Source: Falsiroseomonas sp050563525
GTDB taxonomy: Bacteria > Pseudomonadota > Alphaproteobacteria > Acetobacterales > Acetobacteraceae
Length of the DNA: 64,000 bases
Reading direction: 5' to 3'
NCBI RefSeq assembly: GCF_050563525.1
Contig: NZ_JBNXUN010000002.1
Coordinates: 62,001 to 126,000 of the forward strand
Shown: positions 52,386 through 61,260 of the stretch, piece after piece
Layout: each line of letters begins with the position of its first letter
How positions within the stretch are numbered: position 1 is the first letter of the stretch
Position numbers and translations under genes: made by a program
The notes under the pieces: model-generated
The model's input: only the letters and a program-made list of their open reading frames with translations
Told to the model about the DNA's origin: nothing
Database searches by the model: none

Positions 52386-53803
52386 GCCGGATCAAGCCCT
52401 CTCCGGTGCCGGTGGACCGCGAGCTCGCCTATTACCGGCGGGAATGCAACGACCTCGGCGCACGGCTGCTGCGGTTGCAGGAGGAGCAGAGCCAGGCCTT
52501 CCGGGAGGCGCGCCGCAGCCGCACCGTCGCCAAGCTGATCCGCGAGGCGCACCGGCTGACCGACACCTGCAACCTGCCCGGCGAGATCGGCGAGCCGATG
52601 CTGGAGGTGGTGGTGGACAACGCGCTGTGCGACCGCGCGGCGTTCCTGGAACACGTCTCGCCGGACCAGCCGGGGCGCTTCCGGGTCACCCATGTGATTG
52701 GCATGAGCGGCGAGAGCTATGCCTCCGAGGTGGTGGTGCCGGCAGCGCCAGGCTTCTTCTTCACCACCTCCCGCACCTTGATCGAGCCGCCGGCCTATGA
52801 GCTGACCTCGATCCTCCGCACGCCCTACGTGCTTTGGGCCTACGATCCCGGCAGCGGCGTGGCGCTGATCCTGGGCAACCATTCCGAAGGCAACGTCACC
52901 CGGCCCTTCGAGAGCCGCGACCAGGAGTTGGTCGAGGGCGCGCTGTCCGTCTACATCGACGTGCGTGCCCGCAAGGCGGCGGAGGTCGAGCTGCGCGCGG
53001 CGAAGCTGGCGGCGGAGGAAAGCGGCGCGGTGCGGTCCCGCTTCCTCGCGACCCTCAGCCATGAATTGCGCACGCCACTGAACTCCATCATCGGCTTTTC
53101 CGAGATCATGGCGCCGGGGTCCAACATCCCGACGACGGAGGAACAGCGCGCCACCTACATGGCGCAGATCAACGAATCCGGCCGGATGCTGCTGGAGCTG
53201 ATCGACAGCATCCTGGACTACGCCAGCCTGGAGAATTCGGCGCCACGGCTGCGCCGCGAATGGGTACCGGCCGACAGCCTGGTGACCACCGCGGCGGGGG
53301 AGGTGCGCGCCATCGCGGTGCGGCAGGATGTGCAGCTGGAGGTGATGCCGGGCGATGAGGGCCTGGAGGCCTTCGTGGACCGGCTGCGCTTCCGCCAGGT
53401 TCTGACCAACCTGCTGGGCAATGCGGTGAAGTTCACTCCGGCGGAAGGCAGCGTCCGCATCGGCGTCATGGCGCTTCCCGAGGGCGGGCTCGAAGTCGTG
53501 GTGGCGGATTCGGGAATCGGGATGGAGCCGGCCGACATCCCGCGCGCCCTGGAGCCGTTCCAGCAGGTCTCCTCCGACCACCGCCGGCGCTTCGCCGGCA
53601 CCGGGCTCGGCCTGCCGATCGCAAAGAGCCTGGCCGAGGCGCATGGCGGCAGCCTGGTGCTGGAGAGCATGCCGGGGCGCGGCACGACGGTGCGCGTGCG
53701 CCTGCCGGCCGAGGCGGTGCGGCCGGCGGAACCCGGCAATGTGGCCGGTGAGGCCTCGGGTGAGGTGTCGGGTGAAGTCTCGGCGGAGGACGCGCCTGGA
53801 TAG
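52382..53803 (+). CDS. Soluble sensor histidine kinase, partner of the FIST protein
   Basis: 473-aa kinase with no membrane segment. A coiled coil covers about residues 15-60, and a GAF-like segment about 60-210. The phosphoacceptor region is FLATLSHELRTPLNSIIGF near 225, with N-box LTNLLGNAVKFTP, G1 VADSGIGM and G2 GTGLGLPIAKSLAEAHGG. It ends in a short repeat (ASGEVSGEVSAEDAPG). No response regulator gene is adjacent, so the target is elsewhere. FIST and kinase in one operon indicate a two-piece receptor. Confidence 0.9.
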   Translation: MSRIKPSPVPVDRELAYYRRECNDLGARLLRLQEEQSQAFREARRSRTVAKLIREAHRLTDTCNLPGEIGEPMLEVVVDNALCDRAAFLEHVSPDQPGRFRVTHVIGMSGESYASEVVVPAAPGFFFTTSRTLIEPPAYELTSILRTPYVLWAYDPGSGVALILGNHSEGNVTRPFESRDQELVEGALSVYIDVRARKAAEVELRAAKLAAEESGAVRSRFLATLSHELRTPLNSIIGFSEIMAPGSNIPTTEEQRATYMAQINESGRMLLELIDSILDYASLENSAPRLRREWVPADSLVTTAAGEVRAIAVRQDVQLEVMPGDEGLEAFVDRLRFRQVLTNLLGNAVKFTPAEGSVRIGVMALPEGGLEVVVADSGIGMEPADIPRALEPFQQVSSDHRRRFAGTGLGLPIAKSLAEAHGGSLVLESMPGRGTTVRVRLPAEAVRPAEPGNVAGEASGEVSGEVSAEDAPG

Positions 53804-53836
53804 TCCAGCCGCGCCCCGAAGGGCGCGGCCTGGCCC

Positions 53837-55027
53837 TCAACGCCCCAGGGTGGCGGGGGTGGTGGCGGCGAGCGTCGCCAGGTTCTGGTCCACCGCCTCG
53901 TACAGGCCCCAGCATTCGGTGTAGCCGAGCGGGAAGCCCGGGGACCCGGCCTCGGAATCCTGCTGGCGGGCATGGATGTAGCTGGTCCATTTCCGCGTCG
54001 CCGGGCGGCGGTGGTGGAAATCGTGGCAAGGCGCATCGCCGACCAGGACGAACAGCCGGACAAACAGCTGCACCGTCAGCATGTTGAGCCACCAGCCGGC
54101 CCAGCGCACCAGGCCATTGAAGGTGCCGGCACCGGCATCGGGCGGGGCGATGCCGGCGAACACGCCGGTGGTCGCATGGCATACGAAGGTCTTGTCGCGC
54201 AGCGCGATCGATTCCGCCTCCGGGAAGCGGTGCTCGCACAGGATGCGGTAGATGGTCGCGATCTGCAGCAGCACCGTCACCGGCACCAGCCAGATGATGG
54301 CGAATTCCAGCAAGGTCCCGGTGGCTGCCGCCAGCGCGATGCAGGTGCCCCAGAAGGCGCGGCCCATCCAGTCATGCGCGCGGTCACCGCTGAACAGCGC
54401 AGCCTTGATGCGGCGCTGCAGGAAGCGCCAGTGGAACATCGGCGAGACGGTGTTCACGGCAATGCGGCGCCACAGTTCGGCGCGCGGCAGCCCCGCCTCC
54501 AGCCGGCACATGCCGAGCACGAAGTCGGCGAATTCGTCTTCCTCGGTCAGCAGCTTCTTGGCGCTGTGGTGCATCATGTGCTCGCGCTGGTAGTCCTCGA
54601 ACCGCTTGAACAGCAGGAAGGCCGAGACCATCCGGCCGGCGCGGCGATTGCGTTCGCGGCTGGCGAAGACGGTGCCGTGCGAGCAGTGGTGGAATATCAC
54701 CACCTGGAACAGGCCGAGGCCGGAGGAGGTCAGCAGCCAACCCAGCGGCAGCAGCAGCCAGGCCACCAGCGGCGGCGAGGCCAGCAGGAACGGCGCGGCG
54801 CCTAGGCCACAGCCGCCGAGGGTGAGCATCAGCGCGCCAACCACGAATTTCCAGGCAGGGTGTTCCGGCATCGCTTCCCCCGGGGCCGGCTTGGCGGTCA
54901 GCCAGGTGAGGAAGGGCTGCATCGCCCGCGGCAGGCGAGCCGCCATTTGGGCGCGCGGATCGCCCGCGTGGACTTCCTGGCTCAGCAGCGCCTCGTCGGC
55001 GGTGAAGCGGTCTCCGGACACGTACAT
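53837..55027 (-). CDS. Membrane fatty acid desaturase family protein
   Basis: 396-aa diiron membrane enzyme. The three histidine boxes are visible: HHCSHG near residue 110, HMMHHS near 150 and HDFHH near 345. Four or so hydrophobic helices lie around them. The family includes acyl-lipid desaturases and some carotenoid hydroxylases/ketolases. In a carotenoid-containing organism the latter is a weak alternative. The ATG at 55027 has GGAAAG upstream. It is convergent with the FIST-kinase operon and divergent from the LOG gene across a 418-base spacer. Confidence 0.87.
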   Translation of the reverse strand: MYVSGDRFTADEALLSQEVHAGDPRAQMAARLPRAMQPFLTWLTAKPAPGEAMPEHPAWKFVVGALMLTLGGCGLGAAPFLLASPPLVAWLLLPLGWLLTSSGLGLFQVVIFHHCSHGTVFASRERNRRAGRMVSAFLLFKRFEDYQREHMMHHSAKKLLTEEDEFADFVLGMCRLEAGLPRAELWRRIAVNTVSPMFHWRFLQRRIKAALFSGDRAHDWMGRAFWGTCIALAAATGTLLEFAIIWLVPVTVLLQIATIYRILCEHRFPEAESIALRDKTFVCHATTGVFAGIAPPDAGAGTFNGLVRWAGWWLNMLTVQLFVRLFVLVGDAPCHDFHHRRPATRKWTSYIHARQQDSEAGSPGFPLGYTECWGLYEAVDQNLATLAATTPATLGR

Positions 55028-55445
55028 GAGGGAACTTTCCTTTCGCTTTGTTACGCCGAGGTCGGCAACGGCTGGACCATACATGGGCCACGCGGTCCGC
55101 GTCCCTTGCGTTGCAACGGGAACGAAAGGGACGGAAGACCAGCACAAGCCACGCGCGCACGCCGTTTCGAGGGTGACTTGGTTGCGCGAGTGCATGGCGA
55201 GGAGAGGCCACTGCGGGTGCGCAGTCTTCGCAATGCGATGAAACTGCGACCGGGAGTTGCAGAGCAATCGGGCGCCGAGGCGATTTTTAAAGAAATTGCG
55301 AAATCAATCCATCGCCCCGCGACAAATTCCGGTTTCGAATCGGATGTCTTCGCTTCGTGGGGTCGGGTCGGGACCCCGCTCCGGAACAGCGGGGCCCCGC
55401 CACCGTTCATGCGACGTAACCGAAATTGACCAGCAAGGCGCCCGG
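55028..55445. other. 418-base non-coding region with AT-rich core and alternative hairpins
   Basis: No plausible gene is seen. An AT-rich segment (about 55281-55315, TTTTTAAAGAAATT) is likely a promoter or protein-binding zone in otherwise GC-rich DNA. Near the LOG gene, GGGGTC (55359-55364) can pair with GACCCC (55372-55377), or CCCCGCT (55374-55380) can pair with AGCGGGG (55388-55394). The two stems share the CCCC and cannot form at once. Confidence 0.5.
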
Positions 55446-56279
55446 ATGTCCGACCCGACGAAGCAGACCAGCAGCCCCAGCTACCGCTTGGCAGTGGAGG
55501 ATCCGGATTTCCTGCTGCGTGACGAGATGCGCGCAGCCCGATTCGGCATGGAGTACCTGAAGGCCGAACTCGCCCTGCGGGACTGGGGCGTGCGATCGAC
55601 CGTGGTGGTGTTCGGCAGCGCCCGGGTGCCGAACCCGGAGGCCGCCGCCGAAGTATTGCGCGAGGCTGTGACGCCGGAGGCGCGCCGGCTGGCGCAGCGA
55701 CGGCTGGAGTTCGCCTCGCACTACGAGGCGGCGCGGCACTTCGCCCGCATCGTCAGCCGGCGCGGCGGCGCGCTCGCGCAAGGTGGCGGCCCGCGGGACA
55801 ACGTCATCGCAACCGGCGGCGGGCCGGGCATCATGGAAGCGGCCAACCGGGGCGCGGCGGATGTCGGCGCACCGTCCATCGGCTTCAACATCACCCTGCC
55901 GGAGGAACAGGTGCCCAACGCCTACTCGACCCCGGCGCTGACCTTCCGCTTCCACTACTTCGCCATGCGGAAGATGCACCTGGCGATGCGGGCCAATGCG
56001 CTGGCGGTGTTCCCCGGCGGGTTCGGCACCTTCGACGAGTTGTTCGAGATCCTGACCCTGGTGCAGACCCGCAAGGCCGGCCCGCTGCCCATCGTGCTGT
56101 TCGGCCGCGCCTACTGGCGGGAGGTCCTGAACCTGGAGGCCATGGCCGCCCACGGCATGATCGCCGAGCGCGATCTGGCGCTGTTCGAGATGGTGGACGA
56201 CCCGGAGGAAGGCTGGGCGACGCTGGTGCGCCGCGGCCTGCGCGCCCACACCCCACCGGCCGACCAGCCGGTGGCGTAA
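55446..56279 (+). CDS. LOG-family protein (TIGR00730-type Rossmann fold)
   Basis: 277-aa protein related to cytokinin-activating phosphoribohydrolase LOG and 'lysine decarboxylase-like' proteins. The nucleotide-binding and catalytic motif PGGFGTFDELFEILT is complete, and GGGPGIMEAANRGA provides the phosphate loop. In bacteria LOG enzymes release free bases from nucleoside 5'-monophosphates. The longer N-terminus (about 55 residues before VVVFGSARV) is typical of the group II bacterial LOG proteins. It is convergent with the Mfd-like gene, three bases apart. Confidence 0.9.
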   Translation: MSDPTKQTSSPSYRLAVEDPDFLLRDEMRAARFGMEYLKAELALRDWGVRSTVVVFGSARVPNPEAAAEVLREAVTPEARRLAQRRLEFASHYEAARHFARIVSRRGGALAQGGGPRDNVIATGGGPGIMEAANRGAADVGAPSIGFNITLPEEQVPNAYSTPALTFRFHYFAMRKMHLAMRANALAVFPGGFGTFDELFEILTLVQTRKAGPLPIVLFGRAYWREVLNLEAMAAHGMIAERDLALFEMVDDPEEGWATLVRRGLRAHTPPADQPVA

Positions 56280-56282
56280 GCC

Positions 56283-59200
56283 TCAGCCACCGCCCTCGAC
56301 CGCCTCGACCAGCGCCGCAGCGACAGCCAGCCTCGCTTCCGAGCCCTCGCTGCTGCGTGGCAGCACCAGCCGGCCGTTGCTGAGCCGGAGCGGCGGGGAG
56401 GCCCGCTTGGGCGGCGCCGCGTGCAGTGTGGCGGCGGCGGCCTCCGGACCGACATCCAGCCGGGCGATGCCGGCGGCGCGGCAGCGGACCGCGAGGCCGG
56501 CCAGCGCCAGCAGGTTGCGGAGCGGCGGCGGGGCGGGGCCGAAGCGGTCCTCCAACTCATCCTCCAGCCGGGCAACCGCCTCCGCGTCGCCGTGCCGCAG
56601 AAGCTGGGCGAGGCGGCCGAGCAGGCCGGTGCGCAGACTGGCATCCCGGACATGATCCTCCGGCACGAAGGCATCGATGCCGAGCACCAGCACGGGGGCC
56701 CATTCCCCCTCCGGCGTCTCGCCCCGCGCAGTGGCCAGCGCGCGGCGCAGCAGGTGGCGGTACAGTTCCAGCCCGACCAGCCGCATATGGCCGGCCTGGT
56801 CCTCCCCCGCCAGGTCGCCGGCGCCACGCAGATCCAGGTCGCGGGCGCTGATGGCGAAGCCGGCGCCGAAGCGGTCCAGCGCCTCCAGCGTCCGCAGCCG
56901 GCGTTCGGTGGCGGCGGACAGGCGCTGGCCGGGCTCGGTCACCAACGTGGCGCTGCCGCGCACCCTTCCCCGCCCGACCCTGCCGCGCAGCTGGTGCAGC
57001 TGGGACAGGCCGAAGCGGTCGGCGCGCCAGACGAGCATCGTGTTGGCGCGCGGGATATCGAGCCCCGCTTCGACGATGTTGGTGCTGAGCAGCACGTCGC
57101 CCCCGCCCTCCGCGAAGCCGACCATGGCGGCGTCCATCTCCGCAGGCGCCAGCCCGCCATGCGCCTCGACCAGCGTGAGGTCCGGCACCAACCGCTCCAG
57201 GCGCGCCCGCATGGGCGCGATGTCCTCGATGCGCGGGCAGACCAGGAAGGATTGCCCGCCGCGCGCCGCCTCCCGCCGCAGGGCGCGGGCCAGCAGCCCG
57301 TCGTCGAGCGTGGCGCGCAGCGTGCGCACCGGCTGGCGGCGGGCCGGCGGCGTCGCGATGACGCTGAGGTCGCGCAGGCCGACCAGGGCCGATTGCAGCG
57401 TCCGCGGGATCGGAGTTGCCGTCAGCGTCAGCACATGCAGCCCCTCGCCCGCGCGCAGCCCGGCCAGCGCCGCCTTTTGCCGTGCGCCGAAGCGTTGTTC
57501 CTCGTCGATGATCAGCAGGCCGAGGTCCTGGAACGTCACGGATTTCGCCGCCAGCGCCTGGGTGCCGATGGCGATCGCGATCTCGCCTCGGGCGATGGCG
57601 GCGCGGGTGGCGCGGGCCTCGGCGGGGGGCGAGAGGCGGGACAGCGCCGCGATGCGCAGCGGCAGGCCGGCGAAGCGCTGCCGGAAGGTCTCCAGGTGCT
57701 GGCGCACCAGCACCGTGGTCGGCGCCAGCAGCGCCACCTGCCGGCCGGCCAGTGCGGCGGCGGCGGCGGCGCGAATGGCGACCTCGGTCTTGCCGAAGCC
57801 GACATCGCCGCAGACCAGCCGGTCCATCGGCCGGCCGGAGGCGAGGTCGGTCAGCGTCGCCGCGATGGCGGCGGCCTGGCCTGGCGTCGGTTCATGGCGG
57901 AAGCGGGCGGCGACCTCGGCGTAGGCTTCTTCCGGCGGCCGCAGGATGGGCGCACTGGCGGTCTCGCGCGCCCGCACCTGCTCCAGCAGCGCCTCCGCGC
58001 TGGTGCGCAGCGCCACCTCCGCCGCCGCCTGCCGCTTGGACCAGGAGGCCCCGTCCAGGCCGTCGAGCTTCACCGACGCGGCCTCCGCGCCGTAGCGCCA
58101 GATGCGGGGCAGATCCTCGAAGGGCACCAGGCGAAAGCTGTCGCCGGCGAAGCGCAGGCGCAGGCAATCCTGGCGGGCCTCGCCAGCCGCGACCGTCTCC
58201 ACGCCGCACAACTCGGCAAGGCCATGATCGAGGTGGATCACGGCATCGCCGGGGCGCAGATCGTCCTGCGTGTCGAGCACGCCGGCCTGGGCCGCGGCGT
58301 GGTCCGGCGCGGGGTGGATGGCTGCCATCGGCACCAACACGGCCTCCGGGGTGGCAAAGCCCTGCGCATCGGGTGCGGCGGGCAGCCAGGCCAGGCTGCC
58401 GGGCAGGGCGGCCAGCAGCGCGGGCCAATCCCGCGCCTCGACCGGCTGCCGATCCAGCCGGTCCGCCAGCCGCGCCAGCAGACGGCGGGCACCGCGCCCG
58501 GCGCCGCCTGCCAGGGCCAGGCGGCGCCCTCCGCGCAGCAGGGCTTCAGCCCAGGCGAGGAACGCCTGTTCCGGCCGCGACTGCCCGGCGAAGCGCGGCA
58601 CCCCGGCCTCCGCGGCAGCCTGGCCAACAGGCTGCACCACGCGACCTTCCAGGGCGACGGTCCAGGCTGCCTCGTCCAGGTAGATCCGGTCTGGTGGCGT
58701 CGCCTCGACCCGCGCGATGCGGGCGGCGAAACCTTCCGTCACATCGATGCGACGCTGGCGTAGCGCGGCCTCCGCCCCATCATCCAGGACGATCCGCGCC
58801 TGCGGCAACAGGGACAGGGGGGCGATGGAATCGGCCCAGTCCTCGGTGGCGGGGCCGAGGCGCAGGACGTCCACTGTTTCCTCCAGGCTGCGCTGGGTCA
58901 GCGGGTCGTAGCGCCGGATTTCCAGGATGCGGGCTTCCTCGTGCCGGATGCGCCAGGCGGCTTCCTCCGCCGCCCAGGCGGGGAACAGGTCGAGGGTGCC
59001 GCCATGGATCGCGGCCTCGCCCGGCTCGTCCACCCGCTCATCCAGCCGGTAGCCCAGGGCTTCCAGCCTGGCTTCCAGCGCCGCCGCATCGAGCCCGGCA
59101 CCGGCCCGCAGCACCAGCTCCGCGGCGGGCCGACCGAGGCGCTGCATGGCAGCTTCCGCTGGCAGCAGCAGCAGGCGCGGGCCGGCTGCGTCGCGCGCAA

Positions 59201-59450
59201 GCGCCGCCGCCGTGGCCATGCGCTGGCCTACCACGGCGCGGGAGGGGCCGGCGCGGTCATAGGGCGGAACGTCCCAGCCTGGCAGCAGCAGCACCTCCAT
59301 GGCGTCCGGCGCCAGGGCCAGGGCGGCGCGGTGCAGGCGGGCGGCACGGGCCTCGCCACGCGCGATGAAGGCCAGGCCGCCCGGCCCCGCCTCCATCGCC
59401 GCCTCCACCAGGCGGGCGGCGAGCAGGGCATCCGGTTCGGCGGGCAGCAT
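56283..59450 (-). CDS. mfd: Mfd-type transcription-repair coupling helicase, short form
   Basis: 1055-aa protein, some 80-100 residues shorter than typical Mfd. The order is UvrB-like N-terminal module (GWDVPPYDRAGPS), CarD-like RNA polymerase interaction domain (DAVIHLDHGLAELCGVE near 405), helicase core with Walker A VCGDVGFGKTEV near 550 and DEEQ box IIDEEQRFGARQK, motif VI region GRVGRGRVRGSA and a C-terminal TRCF domain. The domains suggest an RNA polymerase-displacing translocase; the short N-terminus may weaken UvrA recruitment. It could be the only Mfd or a second paralogue, which the window cannot tell. Confidence 0.88.
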   Translation of the reverse strand: MLPAEPDALLAARLVEAAMEAGPGGLAFIARGEARAARLHRAALALAPDAMEVLLLPGWDVPPYDRAGPSRAVVGQRMATAAALARDAAGPRLLLLPAEAAMQRLGRPAAELVLRAGAGLDAAALEARLEALGYRLDERVDEPGEAAIHGGTLDLFPAWAAEEAAWRIRHEEARILEIRRYDPLTQRSLEETVDVLRLGPATEDWADSIAPLSLLPQARIVLDDGAEAALRQRRIDVTEGFAARIARVEATPPDRIYLDEAAWTVALEGRVVQPVGQAAAEAGVPRFAGQSRPEQAFLAWAEALLRGGRRLALAGGAGRGARRLLARLADRLDRQPVEARDWPALLAALPGSLAWLPAAPDAQGFATPEAVLVPMAAIHPAPDHAAAQAGVLDTQDDLRPGDAVIHLDHGLAELCGVETVAAGEARQDCLRLRFAGDSFRLVPFEDLPRIWRYGAEAASVKLDGLDGASWSKRQAAAEVALRTSAEALLEQVRARETASAPILRPPEEAYAEVAARFRHEPTPGQAAAIAATLTDLASGRPMDRLVCGDVGFGKTEVAIRAAAAAALAGRQVALLAPTTVLVRQHLETFRQRFAGLPLRIAALSRLSPPAEARATRAAIARGEIAIAIGTQALAAKSVTFQDLGLLIIDEEQRFGARQKAALAGLRAGEGLHVLTLTATPIPRTLQSALVGLRDLSVIATPPARRQPVRTLRATLDDGLLARALRREAARGGQSFLVCPRIEDIAPMRARLERLVPDLTLVEAHGGLAPAEMDAAMVGFAEGGGDVLLSTNIVEAGLDIPRANTMLVWRADRFGLSQLHQLRGRVGRGRVRGSATLVTEPGQRLSAATERRLRTLEALDRFGAGFAISARDLDLRGAGDLAGEDQAGHMRLVGLELYRHLLRRALATARGETPEGEWAPVLVLGIDAFVPEDHVRDASLRTGLLGRLAQLLRHGDAEAVARLEDELEDRFGPAPPPLRNLLALAGLAVRCRAAGIARLDVGPEAAAATLHAAPPKRASPPLRLSNGRLVLPRSSEGSEARLAVAAALVEAVEGGG

Positions 59451-59541
59451 GCGGGTCGCGATCCTCGGCTTGGCTTGGGACGGAGATGCCAACGCGCGCC
59501 GCGCCGCTGCGTTACCGAGCCTGAACCAGGATGAGGACAGG

Positions 59542-60309
59542 ATGATGCAGCAGCGATGGCCGGACCGGTTGTGGGTGGTCCGCCACGGCGAGAGCAGCGG
59601 CAACGTGGCGCGCGACGCCGCGGACTTGGCCGGGCACACGCACATCGACATCGGCGGCCGCGACGTGGACGTGCCGCTGAGCGAGCTGGGCCGCCGGCAA
59701 TCCGTCGCGCTCGGGCACTGGTTCGCGGCGATGCCGGCCGAGGCGCGGCCCGATGTCGTCTTGTCCTCCCCCTACCGCCGCGCGCGGCAGACCGCGGTGC
59801 TGGTGCAGGAGGCGGGGCGGCTGCCGGTGGACCCGCGCGACTTCGTGCTGGATGAGCGGCTGCGGGAGAAGGAGTTCGGCATCCTCGACCGCCTGACCCG
59901 CCATGGCATCGCGCAACACCACCCGGACCAAGCGGAGATGAGGCGCATCCTCGGCAAGTTCTACCACCGCGCGCCGGGCGGCGAGAGCTGGTGCGACGTG
60001 ATCCTGCGGCTGCGCAGCGCGCTGGATACCGTCTCGCTGCACCATGGCGGGTCGCGGGTGCTTCTGGTGGCGCACCAGGTGGTGGTGCTGTGCCTGCGGT
60101 ATCTGCTGGAGGGCCTGACGGAGGAGGAGATCCTGGCGATCGACCGCGACGGCGACGTGGCCAATTGCGGCGTCACCGAATATGCATTCGATGCCGGGCG
60201 CGGCCATGCCGGTGGGCTGGCGCTGCGGCGCTACAACTTCGTGGCGCCGTTGCAGGCCGAGGGCGCCAAGGTGACGGCGGAACCCGACGCGCCGATCGGT
60301 GCGCGATGA
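59542..60309 (+). CDS. Histidine phosphatase family protein
   Basis: 255-aa phosphatase of the phosphoglycerate-mutase-like superfamily. The catalytic His is in LWVVRHGESSGNVARD, and the second His is in VLLVAHQVVVLCLRYLL. The YRRARQTAVLV segment holds the phosphate-binding arginine. Substrates of such proteins range from sugar phosphates to nucleotides and cannot be told here. Start choices are ATG 59542 and ATG 59545, with ACAGG upstream. It overlaps nnrD by ATGA, so the pair is co-translated. Confidence 0.88.
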   Translation: MMQQRWPDRLWVVRHGESSGNVARDAADLAGHTHIDIGGRDVDVPLSELGRRQSVALGHWFAAMPAEARPDVVLSSPYRRARQTAVLVQEAGRLPVDPRDFVLDERLREKEFGILDRLTRHGIAQHHPDQAEMRRILGKFYHRAPGGESWCDVILRLRSALDTVSLHHGGSRVLLVAHQVVVLCLRYLLEGLTEEEILAIDRDGDVANCGVTEYAFDAGRGHAGGLALRRYNFVAPLQAEGAKVTAEPDAPIGAR

Positions 60310-61226
60310 GCGGCGTGGCGGCGCTGACGCCGGAGCTGCTGCGCGGCATGCCCCTGCCGCACCATTCGGACGGCGAGGACAAGGACCAGCGCGGCCGCGT
60401 GCTGGTGGTGGGCGGCAGCGTCGAGGTTCCGGGCGGCGCGCTGCTCGCCGGCGTGGCCGCGCTGCGCGCCGGGGCGGGCAAGCTGCAGATCGCCACCTGC
60501 CGCAGCGTCGCGCCGGCGCTGGCCGTGGCAGTGCCGGAAGCCCGCGTGATCGGACTGGACGAGACGGCGGAGGGCGGCATCGCGGCGGGGGAGGCCGAGA
60601 CGCTGGCCGGGCGCTGCGGCCGCTGCGACGCTCTGGTGATCGGCCCCGGCATGATGGATGGCGATGCGGCCGGTTCGCTGACCGAGGCCTTGCTCAGGCA
60701 CGACATCGCCGAGGGTTTCGTGCTGGATGCCGCCGCGCTGTATGGGCTGCGCGGCATCGGCGGCCGCGCCGGTCGCGTGGTGCTGACGCCGCATGCCGGG
60801 GAGATGTCGCGAATGCTCGGCGTGACGCGGGAGGTGGTGCGGGCCGACCCGCTGGCGGCCGCGCGCCGGGCGGCCTCGGCGTTGCAGGCGGTGGTCGCGA
60901 TGAAGGGCGCCTGCACCTATGTCGTCACGCCGCAGGGCCAGGCCTGGGCCTGCGACCGCGGCCAGGTCGGGCTGGCAACCAGCGGGTCCGGCGACACGCT
61001 GGCCGGCATCATCGGCGGGCTGCTGGCCCGTGGTGCGGCGCCGCTGGCCGCGACACTGTGGGGGGTGTTCCTGCATGCCGAGGCGGGGGCGCGGCTGGCC
61101 GCCGCGCGTGGACGTGTGGGATTCCTCGCGCGCGAATTGCTGGCCGAAATACCGCCCGTCATGGCCGGCTTCGATACGAGGCAGGACCGCGAAGAAAGCC
61201 GCTGGACCAAAGCCACGGCGACGTGA
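60306..61226 (+). CDS. nnrD: ADP/ATP-dependent NAD(P)H-hydrate dehydratase
   Basis: 306-aa repair enzyme that converts the damaged cofactor S-NAD(P)HX back to NAD(P)H. It has the ribokinase-like YjeF_C fold: RGRVLVVGGSVEVPGGALLAGVAALRAG near residue 30, the HAGEM motif (LTPHAGEMSRML) and the catalytic ATSGSGDTLAGIIGG segment. In E. coli this domain is fused to the NnrE epimerase; here it stands alone. The epimerase is not in the window. Confidence 0.92.
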   Translation: MSGVAALTPELLRGMPLPHHSDGEDKDQRGRVLVVGGSVEVPGGALLAGVAALRAGAGKLQIATCRSVAPALAVAVPEARVIGLDETAEGGIAAGEAETLAGRCGRCDALVIGPGMMDGDAAGSLTEALLRHDIAEGFVLDAAALYGLRGIGGRAGRVVLTPHAGEMSRMLGVTREVVRADPLAAARRAASALQAVVAMKGACTYVVTPQGQAWACDRGQVGLATSGSGDTLAGIIGGLLARGAAPLAATLWGVFLHAEAGARLAAARGRVGFLARELLAEIPPVMAGFDTRQDREESRWTKATAT

Positions 61227-61260
61227 AGGATGGGCGCCATCCAGATTGAGGGCCCGAGGC

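Noticed and set aside
56421..58763. A 780-codon + strand frame opposite the Mfd-like gene.
   Set aside because: Antisense to intact helicase motifs and compositionally biased, so treated as chance.
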